A stretch of DNA of 64,000 bases, from positions 1,054,001 through 1,118,000 of the forward strand of contig JASPKZ010007796.1 in NCBI GenBank assembly GCA_030220185.1, written 5' to 3'. Positions 28,349-41,298 of this stretch are shown here, piece after piece; within the stretch, counting starts at the first letter, position 1, and every line of letters starts with the position of its first letter. This DNA comes from Diploptera punctata. Lineage: Eukaryota; Arthropoda; Insecta; Blattodea; Blaberidae. The notes beneath the pieces were generated by a model that was given only the letters and a program-made list of their open reading frames with translations, had not been told where the DNA came from and did not search any database. The translations under genes were made by a program, and so were the position numbers.

Positions 28349-30877
28349 AGTGGGGCGGGAAGATATATTCAAACCAACAATAGGCAAATTCAGTCTTCAT
28401 GAAGATAGTAACGACAACGGGGTTAGATTAGTCACATTTGCCACATCAAAGAATCTCGTTGTTAAGAGCACAACATTTCAGCATAAGGATATTCATAAAT
28501 ACACCTGGACGTCCCCAGATGGAGAAACTCGGAACCAGATAGATCATGTATTAGTGGATAAACGCTGGCACAGTAGCATCATTGATGTTAGATCAGTTAG
28601 AGGGACAGACTGCAATTCAGATCATCATCTGGTCAGGGTGAAAATCAGACAACGGCTATCGCTTATGAGAGGAACAAACGCTAAAGATGATTCTGTAAAA
28701 TATGAATTAAAAAACTTGAAAAATGATGAAATGCGGCAAGAATACCAAATCAAAATTGCTAATAGATTTGAAGTACTGGAATCTTCAGATGACAATGTGG
28801 CAAACGAAGAAGAAACTGATATAAATAAAGAATGGGAGGCTATAAGAGATACTATTAAATTGTCAGCATCAGAAAGCATTGGTTGTTTAAAAAAGAGGCA
28901 AAACAAGAAATGGTTTGATGAGGAATGTGCCGACATTGTAAAGAAAAGAAAGCTAGCAAAAATTAAATGGTTACACGAGCCAAATGAGGTAAATTTAGAG
29001 CAGTTGGGTAGTGTTAGACGGGAAACCACCAAGTTACTAAAGAGTAAAAAGAGGGAATATTTGAGAGAGAAGATTAATGATCTTGAAATGAATGCAAAAA
29101 ATAGGAACATTAGAGAATTATATCAGGGAATTAGTATAGAGAAGAAAGGGTTTCAGGCTAGAACAAACATAATTCGGAATGAAAATGGGGATATGATTGC
29201 AGATTCCAAGAGTATATTAAATAGATGGAAAAGTTATTTTAATCAGCTATTAAATGTACATACAGAACAGGACATTGAGGAGAATAACTTACAGACAGCA
29301 GAAATGCTAGTCGCAGAGCCAAGTGCATTAGAGGTTGAAATGGCAATTGAAAAATTGAAGATGTATAAAGCATCAGGTTCAGATGAGATCCCAGCAGAAC
29401 TGCTAAAATCAGGGGGAGAAAAATTGATGGACAAGATACGCTGGTTGCTTAGTATGATTTGGGAAAAAGAAGCTCTTCCAGATGAATGGAAGGAATTAAT
29501 TATCGTACCAATTTATAAGAAAGGAGATAAAACTGATTGCAACAACTATAGGGGCATCGCATTACTTTCAACTTCGTACAAAATTCTAACAAATATATTA
29601 GTAAGCAGACTTACTCCCTATATTGATGACATTCTAGGAGATCATCAATGTGCATTTAGAAGAAACAGGTCTACAACAGATCAGATTTTTAGTATAAGAC
29701 AGATTTTAGAAAAGAAATGGGAATATAATGGTACTGTACATCAACTATATGTAGACTTCAAAAAAGCATATGATTCAATTAAGAGGGAGAAGTTATATAG
29801 TATCCTGCTGGAGTTTGGAATTCCTAAAAAGTTAGTTAGACTTATACGAATGTGTCTAAATGGCTCAACGAGTAGGGTGCGTGTAGGCAAACAGTTTTCA
29901 GATACTTTTGAAATCCAGAATGGGTTAAAGCAAGGAGATGCACTATCTCCTCTACTATTTAATTTTGTACTAGAGCATGCCATTAAATCTTTGGAGAATG
30001 AGGAAGGCTTACAACTCAATGGTATTAATAAGCTGTTAGTTTATGCTGATGATGTAGTACTACTGACCGATAGCGAGGAGATACTAAAGGCCAACACGCA
30101 CACACTATTGAGTAACACTAAGAAATTAGGACTGGAAGTAAATATCAGTAAAACTAAATATATGGTCACACGTAGAAATACATTATATAATGGAAATGGA
30201 CAGCTAATGACAAATGAGGGAAATTTTCAGGAATTGGCTGAATTCAAATACCTAGGAACAATAATCACAAATAGGAATGAGATGCACAAAGAAATTAAAC
30301 ATAGGCTCAATTCTGGAAATGCATGCTATTATGCATTGCAGAGACTTTTGATGTCCCGACTCCTTTCAAAAAAACGTTAAGCTGAAAATATATAAAAACT
30401 ATTTGTTCTACCAGTTATATTATATGGGTGCGAAAACATGGACTCTTACTTTAAGGGAGGAAAGGAGATTACGAGTATTTGAGAATAAAGTTCTTAGGAA
30501 AATTTTTGGACCAAAGAGAGATGAACAGACAGGTGAATGGAGAAGACTAACATAATGATGAACTACATGGTCTTTATAGGAAACCAGATATAATAAGAAC
30601 AGTTAAGTCCCGTAGACTGCGATGGGCAGGACATGTTGCGCGTATGGGGAATGAAAAGACGTGCATGGAAACTTCTTGTAGGAAAGCCAGAAGGAAAACG
30701 CCCAGTTGGTAGACCAAAAAATGAGGTGGGAGAACAACATTAACTATGATTTGAGGGAAGTAGATTATACAGGGAATGATTGGAAAGCATTAGCTCAGGA
30801 TAGGGATGTATGGAGAGCTTATGTCCGTGCGGCCATGAACCTACGGGTTCGATAGTGCCAGTGAGTAAGTAAGTAAG
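28349..30877 (+). mobile_element. RTE-A, longest copy, with 15-bp target duplication
   Basis: A 2.5-kb insertion flanked by a perfect TATAACTGCAAGGCC (28334-28348 and 30878-30892). Truncation at the 5' end removed about half of the endonuclease. The 3' end is the family tip plus three AAGT repeats, with no poly(A). It is the reference for the RTE-A fragments elsewhere in the window. Confidence 0.95.
28350..30380 (+). pseudogene. RTE-A endonuclease-reverse transcriptase, truncated
   Basis: A 676-codon open frame. The first Met is not the native start: the sequence enters inside the endonuclease. The endonuclease C-terminal part has NQIDHVLVDKRW (about residues 61-72) and the catalytic SDHHLV (about 91). 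The reverse transcriptase has LPDEWKELIIVPIYKKGD, NNYRGIALLSTSYKILTNIL, FRRNRSTTDQIF, YVDFKKAYDS (467-476), LKQGDALSPLLFNFVLEHA and the catalytic YADD (565-568), then GLEVNISKTKYMV and FKYLGTIITNRNE. Near 30366 an extra A in an A-run breaks the frame. The rest of the protein (YGCETWTLTL, RRLRWAGHVARM, KRPVGRP) continues to 30855 with several more single-base changes at A-runs. All the breaks lie in the last 500 bases. Confidence 0.93.
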
Positions 30878-30892
30878 TATAACTGCAAGGCC

Positions 30893-31447
30893 GGGGCGCG
30901 TTGCGGACGGTAAGTTTGTGACGGTTATCCAGTCCACCAAGTCAGTAGCTGTAATTTAAAAGGGACATTTGGCGCTGAATTTTAGTGTCTTGCGGTTAAA
31001 AGCGGCAGATATTTTTTGAACACGGGCTTCTCTGGGAGAAATTTCGAGATAGGTTTTCTTATGGAATGCTTGAAAGTTCGCTTAGAAGTTTCTTTTTGGG
31101 GAAAGTTATTTTGAAGCTAAAGTCGTTAGAAAATCCCAGGATTGATAATAAACAGAACAAGCGGAAGTTATATGTAACATTACACAACTTTGTTCGTGCA
31201 TTTTTATGAACTCCAGTTGGTTACCTTGTTAGGAACGCGCCTTTGTACATAAACACAAAGCAAACAGATTAAATATGCATAAAACATAAAGAGAGGAACC
31301 GATTGTACTTCCTAAAACATAACACAGATTTACTCAGAGAAAACATCACTAGTAACAACGATCTTAGACTACATTTTGAATTACAATCTGTGGCGATTCT
31401 ATTTGTAATGTGAATAGGGCCTACTATACATGTCATTTGATATGAAA
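30893..31447. other. No gene recognised
   Basis: Unique-looking sequence between the RTE-A insertion and the next retroelement. The first bases continue the interrupted target site. Confidence 0.45.
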
Positions 31448-32130
31448 CACTAGTGAAATTATGGGCAGACGAGGTTAAGAGAGAACTCCAAAAGATTGGG
31501 ATGGGTTGGGTATGGGAAAAATTGACTGAAAATCGCAAGAATGTGTGGAGAAAAATAAGAAGGATGTACTTAGATATAAACCAACAAAATATTTTGGCCG
31601 AATGTGCGGGAAAACGATCACTATTTTTACAAAGAGACGTAAAACAAGTTTGGCAGAAAATAATCTTATATACTCAATCTAGGATTTAAAGAGAGAACAG
31701 GGCTTGCTTGGTTTAGGTTAGGGGCATGGAAATTTTTAAAAATTAGCCACCATCACGACATGCGAATATGTCCAATGTGCGGGAGCTTTGAAGACGATAT
31801 TAAAAAAGTAGGAAAATGTAACGATTTAGAATATTGGAGGCATCAGTTATTACCGGAAAGATTTCTAAATTCAAATCGTGAAAGATTGGCATTCTTCGAT
31901 TTAATGGTAAATACAGAAAATTTGATAAACTTCGGTAAATTTCTAGACAAAACGCGGAAAATAAGAACAACACTCATTCATGAATAAATTAATATGTTAG
32001 CAAAATCTATTACCATTAATTCTTAATAATTCTACATAACCAACTTAATGTATGACGTTATTGTATTGTTATCTAATTGTAATATTATTGTGTTTTCTTT
32101 TTTTTGGGCTCAACTGCACTTTTACTGTTT
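31448..32130 (+). pseudogene. CR1/L2-like element tail, second copy
   Basis: Frames 31453-31689 and 31760-31987 decode as the C-terminal end of the same family as 24578-25918: IGMGWVWEKLTENRKNVWRK, LAECAGKRSLFLQ, then CPMCGSFEDD, LEYWRHQLLPERFLNSN and KTRKIRTTLIHE. CPMC is the start of the zinc-binding tail. One frameshift lies near 31690. The 3' UTR up to about 32130 matches 58681-58790, then diverges. Confidence 0.85.
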
Positions 32131-32689
32131 TTTGATTTTTCAGTTTATTGTTGTAAACTATGGCTCTTCTTCAGTATTTACTAACATTTCTTAATATTTT
32201 AACCTTTTCCAAACAATTTTTATAACATTATTATACAATGTTCAAGTATTTATTTAAATACGCAAATCACAACATTATCACACTACTAGACAATATTGTG
32301 ATTCTAACTGCTATTTTCTCCACAGAGTATATTATTTAGTCTGTGATTTATGTATCGCTGTTTTGGGTTATCGCTGGTTGGATCGGCGTTAGGGAGTGAT
32401 AAGTATGCGTTCGCCATTTTTAATAAACGTTTGGTAATTTTAATATTATTAATATAATTTTTTAACATAGATTTGGGGATTTATTGCAAAGATTGTTCAT
32501 ATAAATTTCATAGCGAGATGCTGCCATCTAGCATACGATTTTTGAACTTTAATACGTAATCGATAATAATCGAGGATGATAATCGATATGCGGTTCGATG
32601 GTGGGTTATCTCTGGCTCTATAAACTATATAGCCTACATAATTGAATCGTTGTATTTTAGTGTGTTTATCTAAATTTCTCTCATTACCT
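32131..32689. other. No gene recognised
   Basis: AT-rich, no shared repeat seen. Confidence 0.4.
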
Positions 32690-32698
32690 AAATATAAT

Positions 32699-33052
32699 CC
32701 ATCCATAGTAATTCTGCCCGAGGGCAGGTCCTTCACTGCAGTCGTAGCACTTTCATGCTATGCTTGCAGCTTTACTAGGGAATTGTAGGTGTGGTAGCTT
32801 CCCGTTGCTTTCCACACCGGTGAAGGATGATGATGATAATGATAGGGATGATGATGATAATGATAGGGATGATGATGGCCATATGATTTCGGGGACCTTC
32901 GGGCCTTAAAGTTTTCCTGACATTTGTCTTACAGGTGAGGAAAAACCCGATAAAAACCTCACCCAGAAAAACTGCCCCGACCGGGGATCGAACCCGGGCC
33001 CGCTGCGTGACAAGGCAGCACGCTACCTCGAGACCACAGCGGTGAGACCCTA
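32699..33052 (-). mobile_element. SINE-A, complete copy
   Basis: The best-preserved SINE-A (about 354 bases). On the minus strand the head holds B box GGTTCGATCCC, then a CTGGGTGAGGTTTTTATCGG block, an internal ATC/ATT-rich microsatellite, and a tail with TACCACACCTACAATTCCCT and CTGCCCTCGGGCAG. Target duplication AAATATAAT (32690-32698 and 33053-33061). Confidence 0.92.
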
Positions 33053-33269
<217 letters not shown>

Positions 33270-33425
33270 ACAAATATGATATATTAAACGAGAAACACGG
33301 GGTAATCACAAAAAAAAGGTTAGAGGAAATATACATTTAGATTTCTTTTAAAATATGCTAAAGTCCAGCAGCACCTGATTACCTGTAGTAGGGAATTCCA
33401 GTTGCGAGAAGTGAAGTATTAGATC
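33270..33425 (-). mobile_element. CR1-like C-terminal fragment, another family
   Basis: The minus strand reads YFTSRNWNSLLQVIRCC, LAYFKRNLNVYF. A cousin reading SRNWNSLSQEIRGC is at 59790-59850 on the same strand. Only the last 40 residues and a short UTR remain. Confidence 0.6.
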
Positions 33426-33426
33426 A

Positions 33427-35455
33427 ATGGGCCTACGGCAGCCGACAACCAAAGGAGAGAGCATTAACATATCACTGGACGATCTAAACCAACATTTCAC
33501 ATCATATGCCACACTTAACATAAACACTACGACCAAACAACAAACTATAGATGAGCTCCTATCCACACCTACTCCTTCCCGAGAAAAATTCTTCTTTTCC
33601 TATATAATGCCAATCGACGTTAAAATATCCCTGGACCGCATTAGAACTAAAACACAAGGTATAGACAATATAAGTATCGACTTTTTAAAGAAAATACTCC
33701 ATGTCATACTCCCAACTGTAACCCATATATTCAATGCCTCAATTATGACCTCAACTTACCCCGAACTCTGGAAAAAAGCTATAGTCAGACCAATCCCTAA
33801 AATTAAATTACCTGTAACACCAAACGACTTTAGACCAATCAGCATCCTCCCAGTCCTATCTAAGGCCTTGGAGCGCATTGTTCATGAACAATTAACTGAT
33901 TACCTTAACACTCATAACATACTCGACCCACACCAATCAGGTTTTAGGACAGGCCATAGTACGGCAACCGCACTTCTTAAAGTTACCGAAGATACGCGTG
34001 AAGCAATGGACAGTGGCCACATGACAATATTTACACTCTTGGACTTCAGCAAAGCTTTCGACACTGTTGACACTGACATATTAATAGCAAAATTACGCGC
34101 TCTGAATCTTTCGGACAATGCTGTTAACTGGCTTGGATCCTATCTTCATGGTCGCCAGCAATGTGTATCCAATGCAGAACTTTCCTCATCCTGGCTATCA
34201 CTGAAGGGTGGCGTCCAACAAGGTTCAGTGTTAGGACCACTTCTGTTCTCTATCTATGTTAACGATATATCCACTAGACTTACCTATTGTCGATATCAAC
34301 CTATACGCTGACGATTTGCAAATTTACATTCCACTCCCATCCTGACGATGTACATGACACACTAGACAAATTAAATAGTGACCTAGACTCAATTTCCCAA
34401 TGGTCGAAGAAACATGGACTTAATCTAAATACTGACAAGACACAGTGCATAATTATAGGACATCGGCGAATCCAAAGCATTATAAATTACGAAAATATCC
34501 CTACCATTCTCCTAAATGACAAAAATATCCCCTACAGCTCAGTAGTAAAAAATCTGGGTATCTATATGGACCAACACCTAGACTGGAAAATCCAGGTGAA
34601 TAATACCTGCAAGAAAGTGTTCTCAATTCTTCACTCCCTAAATAGTTTTAAAAAACTTCCTTCCTACAAAATTAAAACAAATACTTGTACAGACTCTTAT
34701 AATGCCACACTTCGACTACTGCGACATATTACTGACTAATCTTACAACTGATCTATCTGACAGACTACAGCGTGCTCATAATGCGTGCATTCGATTTATA
34801 TTCAATCTCCGTCGTTATGACCACGTGTCTCCTTCATTTCAGGCCTTATCATGGCTACACCTAAATGACAGAAGAACTTTACATTCACATACCTTACTAT
34901 TCCAAATTCTGCACACATATTTACCAACTTATTTAACAACACGTTTTCAACATTTATCGGCTCATCACAATTTAGGAACAAGATCACAAGACTCTTCTTT
35001 ACTTTTGATACCACAACACAGGACCTGTCTGTACTCTGAATCTTACACAATATCTATGGCTAGAGCATGGAACTCACTTCCCAGTCATGTCAGGGACTGT
35101 CAATCGCTATCATTATTTAAATCCAAATTAACTGATATCTTAAGTTCGACACAATGAAAACATTAACTAACTACATAACAACTATATAGAGCATTCTATT
35201 AATAATCATGTAGGAAGCTACTTACTTTATTTTATATCATTTTAATTTTATTATATTCTATGTTTTTGTTAGCATTAGCTAGTATTAGATCCATCATCAT
35301 TGTATTTTGTTTAGTCTGTATTTTAATATCTTAAAATTGTAATATGTACGTAATTTTTGTATAATTTTACTATTCGCTGGTTGAGTGGAAGAGAAGGCCT
35401 TATGGCCTTAACTCTGCCAGCTAAAATAAATCATTATTATTATTATTATTATTAA
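33427..35455 (+). pseudogene. CR1-like reverse transcriptase and 3' end
   Basis: Three consecutive frames make one reverse transcriptase. Frame 1 (33427-34311, 294 codons) has LWKKAIVRPIPK, NDFRPISILPVLSKALERIV, HQSGFRTGHSTATALL, FTLLDFSKAFDTVD and GVQQGSVLGPLLFSIYVNDI. The catalytic YADDLQIYIPLPS follows after a frameshift near 34285. Frame 2 (to 34739) has SQWSKKHGLNLNTDKTQCII and VVKNLGIYMDQHLDW. Frame 3 (34702-35157) is the tail: HFDYCDILLTNL, RAHNACIRFIFNLRRYDHVS, WNSLPSHVRDC. The 3' end at about 35385-35455 is GTGGAAGAGAAGGCCTTATG followed by an ATT repeat. No endonuclease is present, so it is 5' truncated. Three frameshifts make it inactive. Confidence 0.9.
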
Positions 35456-36086
35456 AGATAGTACATGACATGGAGTGATGTGATGTCCTATGTTACGGTA
35501 TATTAAGCAAGAGATTGTGATATGATCGTGTGTTTATATTATGGTTGGAGGATAGGTAAGCTGCTGGAAACGTGATGATAAATAATCTTTATGTAAATCT
35601 GAATAAAAAATGATATTAGAGGAACATTTCTTAGTTATGTTAGCGTAAAAGAAAAACAAGAAATAAACAATGCGTTGTTGATACTTTTTAGTGTACAGTG
35701 GAGTGATTACTATATGAGAATTGAAGTTTTCTTTTTTCCGGATAATCTGATTCGATTGTGAGTTATACGGTTGTTGTATGGACGCTCATAGTCTGTAGAA
35801 GTTAGAAGCACGAGCTTAAAGGATAAGAGAAGCTCTGATTGGAGAAAAAACCGGAGGGAATTAGTAATAGAGTTTCATCCAATTTAAACAATAAAATGTT
35901 TAGTTGCTCCAGATGAAAAAAGTCTCCAGTTGAGAATTTATATTATTCTGAAGACTAGACTACAGAGTGTGTCCAGATCTTTCTAGTTAGTTTGATAGGG
36001 ATCTTATAACAGTATGAATTAGCCATTTTGAGAATGGTAACAGCTTCTATGTTATATTTTAATATACCTTAATTGTATATATCTAT
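35456..36086. other. No gene recognised
   Basis: About 630 bases without recognisable repeats or frames. Confidence 0.45.
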
Positions 36087-37411
36087 CAGTATCATCATCA
36101 ACAATCACGGATTAATAATAATAAATAGAAATGCGCACACACCGTGCATGGAGGTAATTACATTACTTGTCCTTACTATACGGTGCGATTGACTTCTGTC
36201 TCTTCTTACATTTTATAATGTGATATCTGTCACAAAATTCTAGACACAATATGCACACACACTTGTCATTTGGTTCGTGGAAGGTCTTGTTACTGCACAT
36301 CTTGAGGTGGAAGCCATGGATTGCCAATCTTGTCGTCACGTGTCGCATTTCATGATTAGCTTCCGTCCAGGCCCTATCTTGCATTGCACACGTTGCATAG
36401 AACTCCTCCGGTATGCTGTTTTTCTTCTTGTACAGGTCTTGTAGGAGCTTCTTAAAGACGTCGTTCGCTGGGAGAATTATCTCGCATCTTAGTTCTTCTA
36501 TCAAAAATGTCTCCCTGGTGAGCTTATACACTAGCCTCGATCTTGCGTTCTGTGGTACTCCCAGAGCTCTCTTCAGATATCTAGCTTTCACCCGCTGTAT
36601 TTCTTCCAACTTCCAATAATCACGGATTAAACCCATGTGGCTTGTTCCGGTCTCATAGATTCTCATTCAAAAAGTTGAATCCATTTCTTTTTCGGTCTAC
36701 CAATATTCCTGTCTTCTCTTGGTTTGTAATTAAGTATAATTTTTGGAATCCGATCATCTTTCATTCTTTGAACATGTTCTTTGCAGTTTTTTCTAGATTA
36801 TTTTATTTTATCTAAAAGTTAAAAAAAATATTTAGCTCATTTTTAATATCTTCACTTCTTCTTTTATCTAGAAGTTTGCAGTCAGCCACACTTCTCAGAA
36901 ATCTCATTTCAGCTGCTTCTATGATCTTCTCTTCTCTTTTAGTTAAAACTCAAAATTCACTAACATGCAATAGTAAATGGACTGCCACCGCTTTATAAAA
37001 TGTTAGTTTTGTTTCCATTTTTGTGTTTTTAAATATTCTTTTAATTGTGCCACATATATAATTAAATTTCTTAAGTTTGTTGAACAGATATTCATTTTTA
37101 AAATAGGATATTTCATAACCCAGGTATTTAAAATGGTTTACTTGTTCAATGGAATTTCCCTCCAGAATTATTTTAGCTCTTTCGGTATTTGATCTCTTAA
37201 AAGCCAAGATTTTCGTTTTACTTATTGATATTTTCAAATTATAATTGTGTATAATGTTACTTAATTGAAATAGTGATTTCTGTAGACCATCTTCGGAGCT
37301 AGATATTAGAACTTGGCCATCTGCAAAAAATATATACATATATTTGCCTAAATGTTTATTTATGTAACTTCTTGGAACTGGCCAAATACAAGGTTTGATC
37401 ATACGGGGCAT
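36087..37411 (-). mobile_element. RTE-C element, 5' truncated, with nested insertion
   Basis: The minus-strand frame 37411-36950 reads FFADGQVLISSSEDGLQKSL (the catalytic box has decayed to FADG), NYNLKISISKTKILAF and FKYLGYEISYFKN. After breaks, the thumb/tail region and the 3' UTR follow to CTTGTTCCGGTCTCATAG (about 36640-36660). The tip (ATCCGTGATTGTTGATGATG in reverse) is displaced to 36091-36114 by the insertion at 36115-36617. Confidence 0.8.
36115..36617 (-). mobile_element. Truncated non-LTR tail inserted in RTE-C tip
   Basis: A perfect 12-base target duplication AATCACGGATTA (36103-36114 and 36618-36629) flanks it. On the minus strand it encodes about 145 residues: DYWKLEEIQRVKARYLKRAL, CEIILPANDVFKKLLQDLYK and a zinc-knuckle-like CVCILCLEFCDRYHIIKC. 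It ends in a short (TTA)n tail. This is the C-terminal part of a non-LTR reverse transcriptase I cannot place in a clade. The frame is intact up to the host junction. Confidence 0.8.
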
Positions 37412-37494
37412 GTATTCGTAAAATTATTTTAGTAACGAACGATAAAAATAGTATACTCGTGTGTCCTTCAGTGAGACTTGGGAGTTCTCCCCCT

Positions 37495-37745
37495 CCACCG
37501 TACTAAATTAGTTACATTTGTTTTCGTATAGATGCCATTGAGCGTTCCGCCTCGTAGAGATCTAGGAAACCAAGGCATTATTAGGGTAGGAACGTTAGGT
37601 AAATTTTGCACAGACGTCTCTTTATTCAGGCTTGTGGTTCTTTTACGAGCTTGAAATCTTCAGACTCGTAACCCACGACTTAAATTCCCTCGCGGAGGAC
37701 CTGTCACTTGAATTTTTTCAATCTTAAAAAAATGGAAGGACGTCA
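37495..37745 (-). mobile_element. SINE-D body fragment
   Basis: Matches SINE-D at 19140-19370 (TTAGTTACATTTGTTTTCGT, GAGCTTGAAATCTTCAGACT) but lacks the tRNA-derived head. Confidence 0.7.
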
Positions 37746-37928
37746 CCATACCCCGGACCTGAAGTGAATTAACAAGCAACAATCTGCCAGCTTTCATGCG
37801 TAGAGAAAGAAGAAGAATCACTTTAATATTTTGGAGGAATGAGATCATATGAGTTGTAGCACAAAGGGTTGGAAGTGTATGTTAATAGACTAAAAAAAAA
37901 TCGCAGTAAAGAAGACATTTGCAATAAC

Positions 37929-38455
37929 ATTGGTCAACATGATTTTTGTCTCATGAGTACCAATAGTTGTACTTAATGCAGTTTTTTTACCGTGTTTCCA
38001 AATATGTATTCGTAATGTCTCCATCACCCACAGTTTTTTTTTATTTCAGTTTCAATTAATGGATTTAAATAATTATATTTTAATAAACGTTTTTTCGTCA
38101 TTTTTTGTCCATTGTAAAATAAAACCAAATGAGCTAACTCAGGAGATTTCAGCTATGGAATAGATATATCAAGGCAAATGGAATCCTAATATGCTGGCCG
38201 ATTATTGTTGGGCCATTAAGAGGGAAATATAGCAGAAAATCGTCATTTCTTACTTTCTAGGTGAGTCCAAATGTTCGAATAATGTGTAGTTACGAATGTA
38301 GAAAATATTAAAGTGGTTGAAATTATAAATTCCTGTCTCTCGGAAACCTTGCGTGATGGAGAAAGACCGATATCATATTTGAATTCAGGAGGAAAACTAC
38401 TATCAGAATCACATATTTTTCTTTCTGAGAAAAAAAAAATCTTTTTTGTTACTCA
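37929..38455 (+). repeat. 550-bp dispersed repeat, copy 2
   Basis: Same boundaries as copy 1: begins CATTGGTCAACATGATTTTT and ends TACTCAGTGTAAT. The exon-like segment has a stop at its eighth codon (GCTATGGAATAG) and a deletion of about 14 bases after CATTAAGAGGG, so it is more decayed than copy 3. Confidence 0.8.
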
Positions 38456-39119
38456 GTGTAATTGTAGTTCCTGAAACCACTGCAGTGACATCTTCAAGGA
38501 AACGTGTTCGTTTGACATCACAACTAGTACTCAACTCAGAGGGACATGAATTACGAGTTCCGCATTTCTGTATCGTGATGCGTAATCTTTATACATAAAA
38601 ATGAGTGTAAGCCTGTCTGCCTCTCTGTCTGTCCTTCATGGACTCAAAAAAAAAAAAAAAACACTTGACCATTTGAATGTGATTTTTTTTTTTCATCATT
38701 TAGAGAATTTTTCTGGAACAATTAACGTATAGAACATATTACAGTACGTACTATAGGACCGGGGGTTAGAAAATGGGGATCGGTGCACTAAAAAAGTAGC
38801 TTTTTGATGCTTAAATGGCTTACACCCCTGAACCATAACAAATACACCAATCAATACTTGTAACATTCATTCCAAGCACCTTTAAAGTTATGTAATAAAA
38901 TGTTGAAATATTAATATAAGTACCTGATATATCAGTCGTCCTCATTTAAATTAAATTTCTGTTTAAAAACTTCGTAAAGCAGTTAAACATATTTTTAACT
39001 ATTTTACTTATTTCAATATTTTAACATTTTAAATACACTAAATTAATGTATGTAGAATTTAATAACTCAAAAAATTTTACAAAAAAATCCGCGACAGCAC
39101 TTGTCCATCTTTTACGTAT

Positions 39120-39450
39120 CCATCCATGGTAATTCTGCCGGAAGGCAGGTCCTTCACTGCAATCATAGCATTTTTAAGCTATGCATGCAGCTTTACTAGG
39201 GAATTGTAGGTGTGGTAGCTTCCCGTTGTTTCCACACCAGTGAAGGATGATAATGATGATAATGATAAGGATGATGATGACCATATGATTTCGGGGACCG
39301 TTTGGACCTTAAAGTTTTCCTGACATTTGTCTTACAGGTGAGGAAAACCCCAATAAAAACAACACCTTGAAAAATTGCCCCGACCGGGGATTGAACCCGG
39401 GCCTGCTGCGTGACAAGGCAGCACGCTACCTCAAGACCACAGCGGTGGAC
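39120..39450 (-). mobile_element. SINE-A copy inside the Helitron
   Basis: Complete SINE-A with an internal GAT/AAT microsatellite. Perfect target duplication CTTTTACGTAT (39109-39119 and 39451-39461). Confidence 0.93.
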
Positions 39451-39639
39451 CTTTTACGTATACTTCACAACAAACATGTGTGTATTTCAACTAATTGATG
39501 CCAAGAAGATCGGGATAAGTAGATTCCCGGGCTATCCCGGATTTTCTATAATAAGAGGCAGCTAGACGTCCCTCGCAATGCCATAGTCCGTTAACGCTCT
39601 AACGGCCCCATTATTTGTTTAATTAGAAATCAAACTTAG

Positions 39640-39880
39640 CATTTAGCATCATCATCATCAAAACAAGGATTAGGCCCAATGGCCTGTTCCGATCTCATTT
39701 TAGGTCGAATTGGTCCTTCCATCTCTTCAATGGTCTTCCCAACATTCTTCTCCCTTTTGGTTTATAATTATACATTCTTCTTGGTATGCGCTGTTAATTC
39801 ATTCGTAATACGTGCTGAAGATAAGCATTTTGGTAATATGTTATTCTTTCGCAGAGATTAAATATATTAAGTTATGTTCT
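39640..39880 (-). mobile_element. RTE-D 3' fragment
   Basis: A (GAT)n tail on the minus strand (CATCATCATCATC at 39648) is followed upstream by GAACAGGCCATTGGGCC and a GKTIEEMEGP-like decayed tail. The arrangement matches other RTE 3' ends in the window, but the sequence is a different family. Confidence 0.55.
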
Positions 39881-40488
39881 TATATCTTCGTTTTTCTTTT
39901 TATCGGTCCTTTGGTATCCTGCTATTGCTCTCAACATCTTCTTTCAGCAGCCTCTATTTGTTTACTATCTGCCTTTGTTAATGCATTTAGCAATTAATTA
40001 ATAACGTGATAAGTAGATTCCCGGGCAACGCCGGGTAACCAGCTAGTCCAACATAAAAATAAACCTTGGATATAACTTACATCTCACACTGGACCCTCGT
40101 GGTACTTGTCACTAGGGCAGATGGACGCCCGTTGCGTGAATGTGAAGGTTGCGCCAACATATTAGCGTATAAGTAGATGCACAGTAGTTTCCATGTCTGT
40201 GACTATAGCTTCTCCTGCTTTCATCCGCTGTCACCAGAGCGTTTTATCTGGTAATTTATTGCATTCCCCTGCCCCGGCCATTGTTACCCGCATCTTCATA
40301 AATAGCTGAGTGATAATGATGCCTTAACGCCTCCCTTTAATAACACAATGCAGATTATCATGCTTCCTTCACTCAATTATCACCCTTTTCCTCTTTTACT
40401 AGTGTCTCGTTCAGCTCATACCAAGTTTTGGCTATTCTTCAGAATAAGTCATGCAACATTTCGCAGCATGAGCATACCTTCATGATGT

Positions 40489-41298
40489 TTGGTTTTTTAT
40501 ATTCACTAAATTTTGCAGATGACCAGGTATCAATAGCACAGGACCACGAAGACATAGAATATTTGGCTAAGAAACTAAAAGAAGAATATGAAAAATGGGG
40601 ACTTTATATAAACATTGAGAAAACTAAATACCTGTGCATAGGAGAAGAAATGGAAAATATAAATTTCAACAATGGAGAAGAACTAAAATCTAGTATTGAA
40701 TGCACTTATTTAGGAACAAAATTAGACCATTCAGGCGATAACACAGTGGGAATTAAAAATATAATCGCACAAATAAAACAAGCAATAAATGCTTTAAACT
40801 CTGTTTGGTGGAGCAAAAATATTACAAAAAATAGAAAATTAAAAATATATCAAACCATAATTCAGAACATTTTAACATATGGTGCTGAAGTCTGGCAAAT
40901 TCCTACCAGGGAAATGAACATAATTTTAAGTACAGAAATGGATGTTTTAAGAAGATCAGCTGGAAAATCTAGAATGGATAGAATACGAAATAAAGAAATA
41001 AGGGAAATTATGGGTGTACAAGAGGAGCCGGACATCATAGGCATTATAGAAAAGAAAATATTACAGTGGTATGGTCATGTCAAAAGAATGCCAGAGCAAA
41101 GCCTAAAATTATTATGGAATGGATCCCAATGGAAAGGAGGAAGAGAGGAAGACCGAAGAAAACTTGGATAGAAGGGGTTCAAGCAGCTATGAATATCAGA
41201 GGAATGGAGGAAGATCAATGGATGGACAGAGAGGAATGGCGTTTGGTTTCCGGAAGACGGCGGCAGCTGCCATGATACCGGATGATGATGATGATGAT
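40489..41298 (+). mobile_element. RTE-E, 5'-truncated copy with 16-bp target duplication
   Basis: Codes for the reverse transcriptase from the catalytic region (LNFADDQVSIAQ) through KWGLYINIEKTKYLCIG, ECTYLGTKLDHSG, IQNILTYGAEVWQI, TEMDVLRRSAGKSR and LQWYGHVKRMPEQ. A frameshift near 41105 then leads into ERRKRGRPKKTW. The frame is open for 247 codons. The 3' tail is ACCGGATGATGATGATGATG. Perfect duplication CATACCTTCATGATGT (40473-40488 and 41299-41314). Confidence 0.93.

Larger units (their letters stand above)
38586..40046 (+). mobile_element. Helitron, non-autonomous, with nested elements
   Basis: Starts TCTTTATACATAAAAATGAG after an A and ends CAGCTAG before a T. The 3' hairpin CCCGG-GCAACG-CCGGG is at 40020-40035, seven bases before CTAG. 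These are the Helitron end rules. It contains a SINE-A (39120-39450) and an RTE-D fragment (39640-39880). No replicase/helicase frame is present. Confidence 0.75.
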
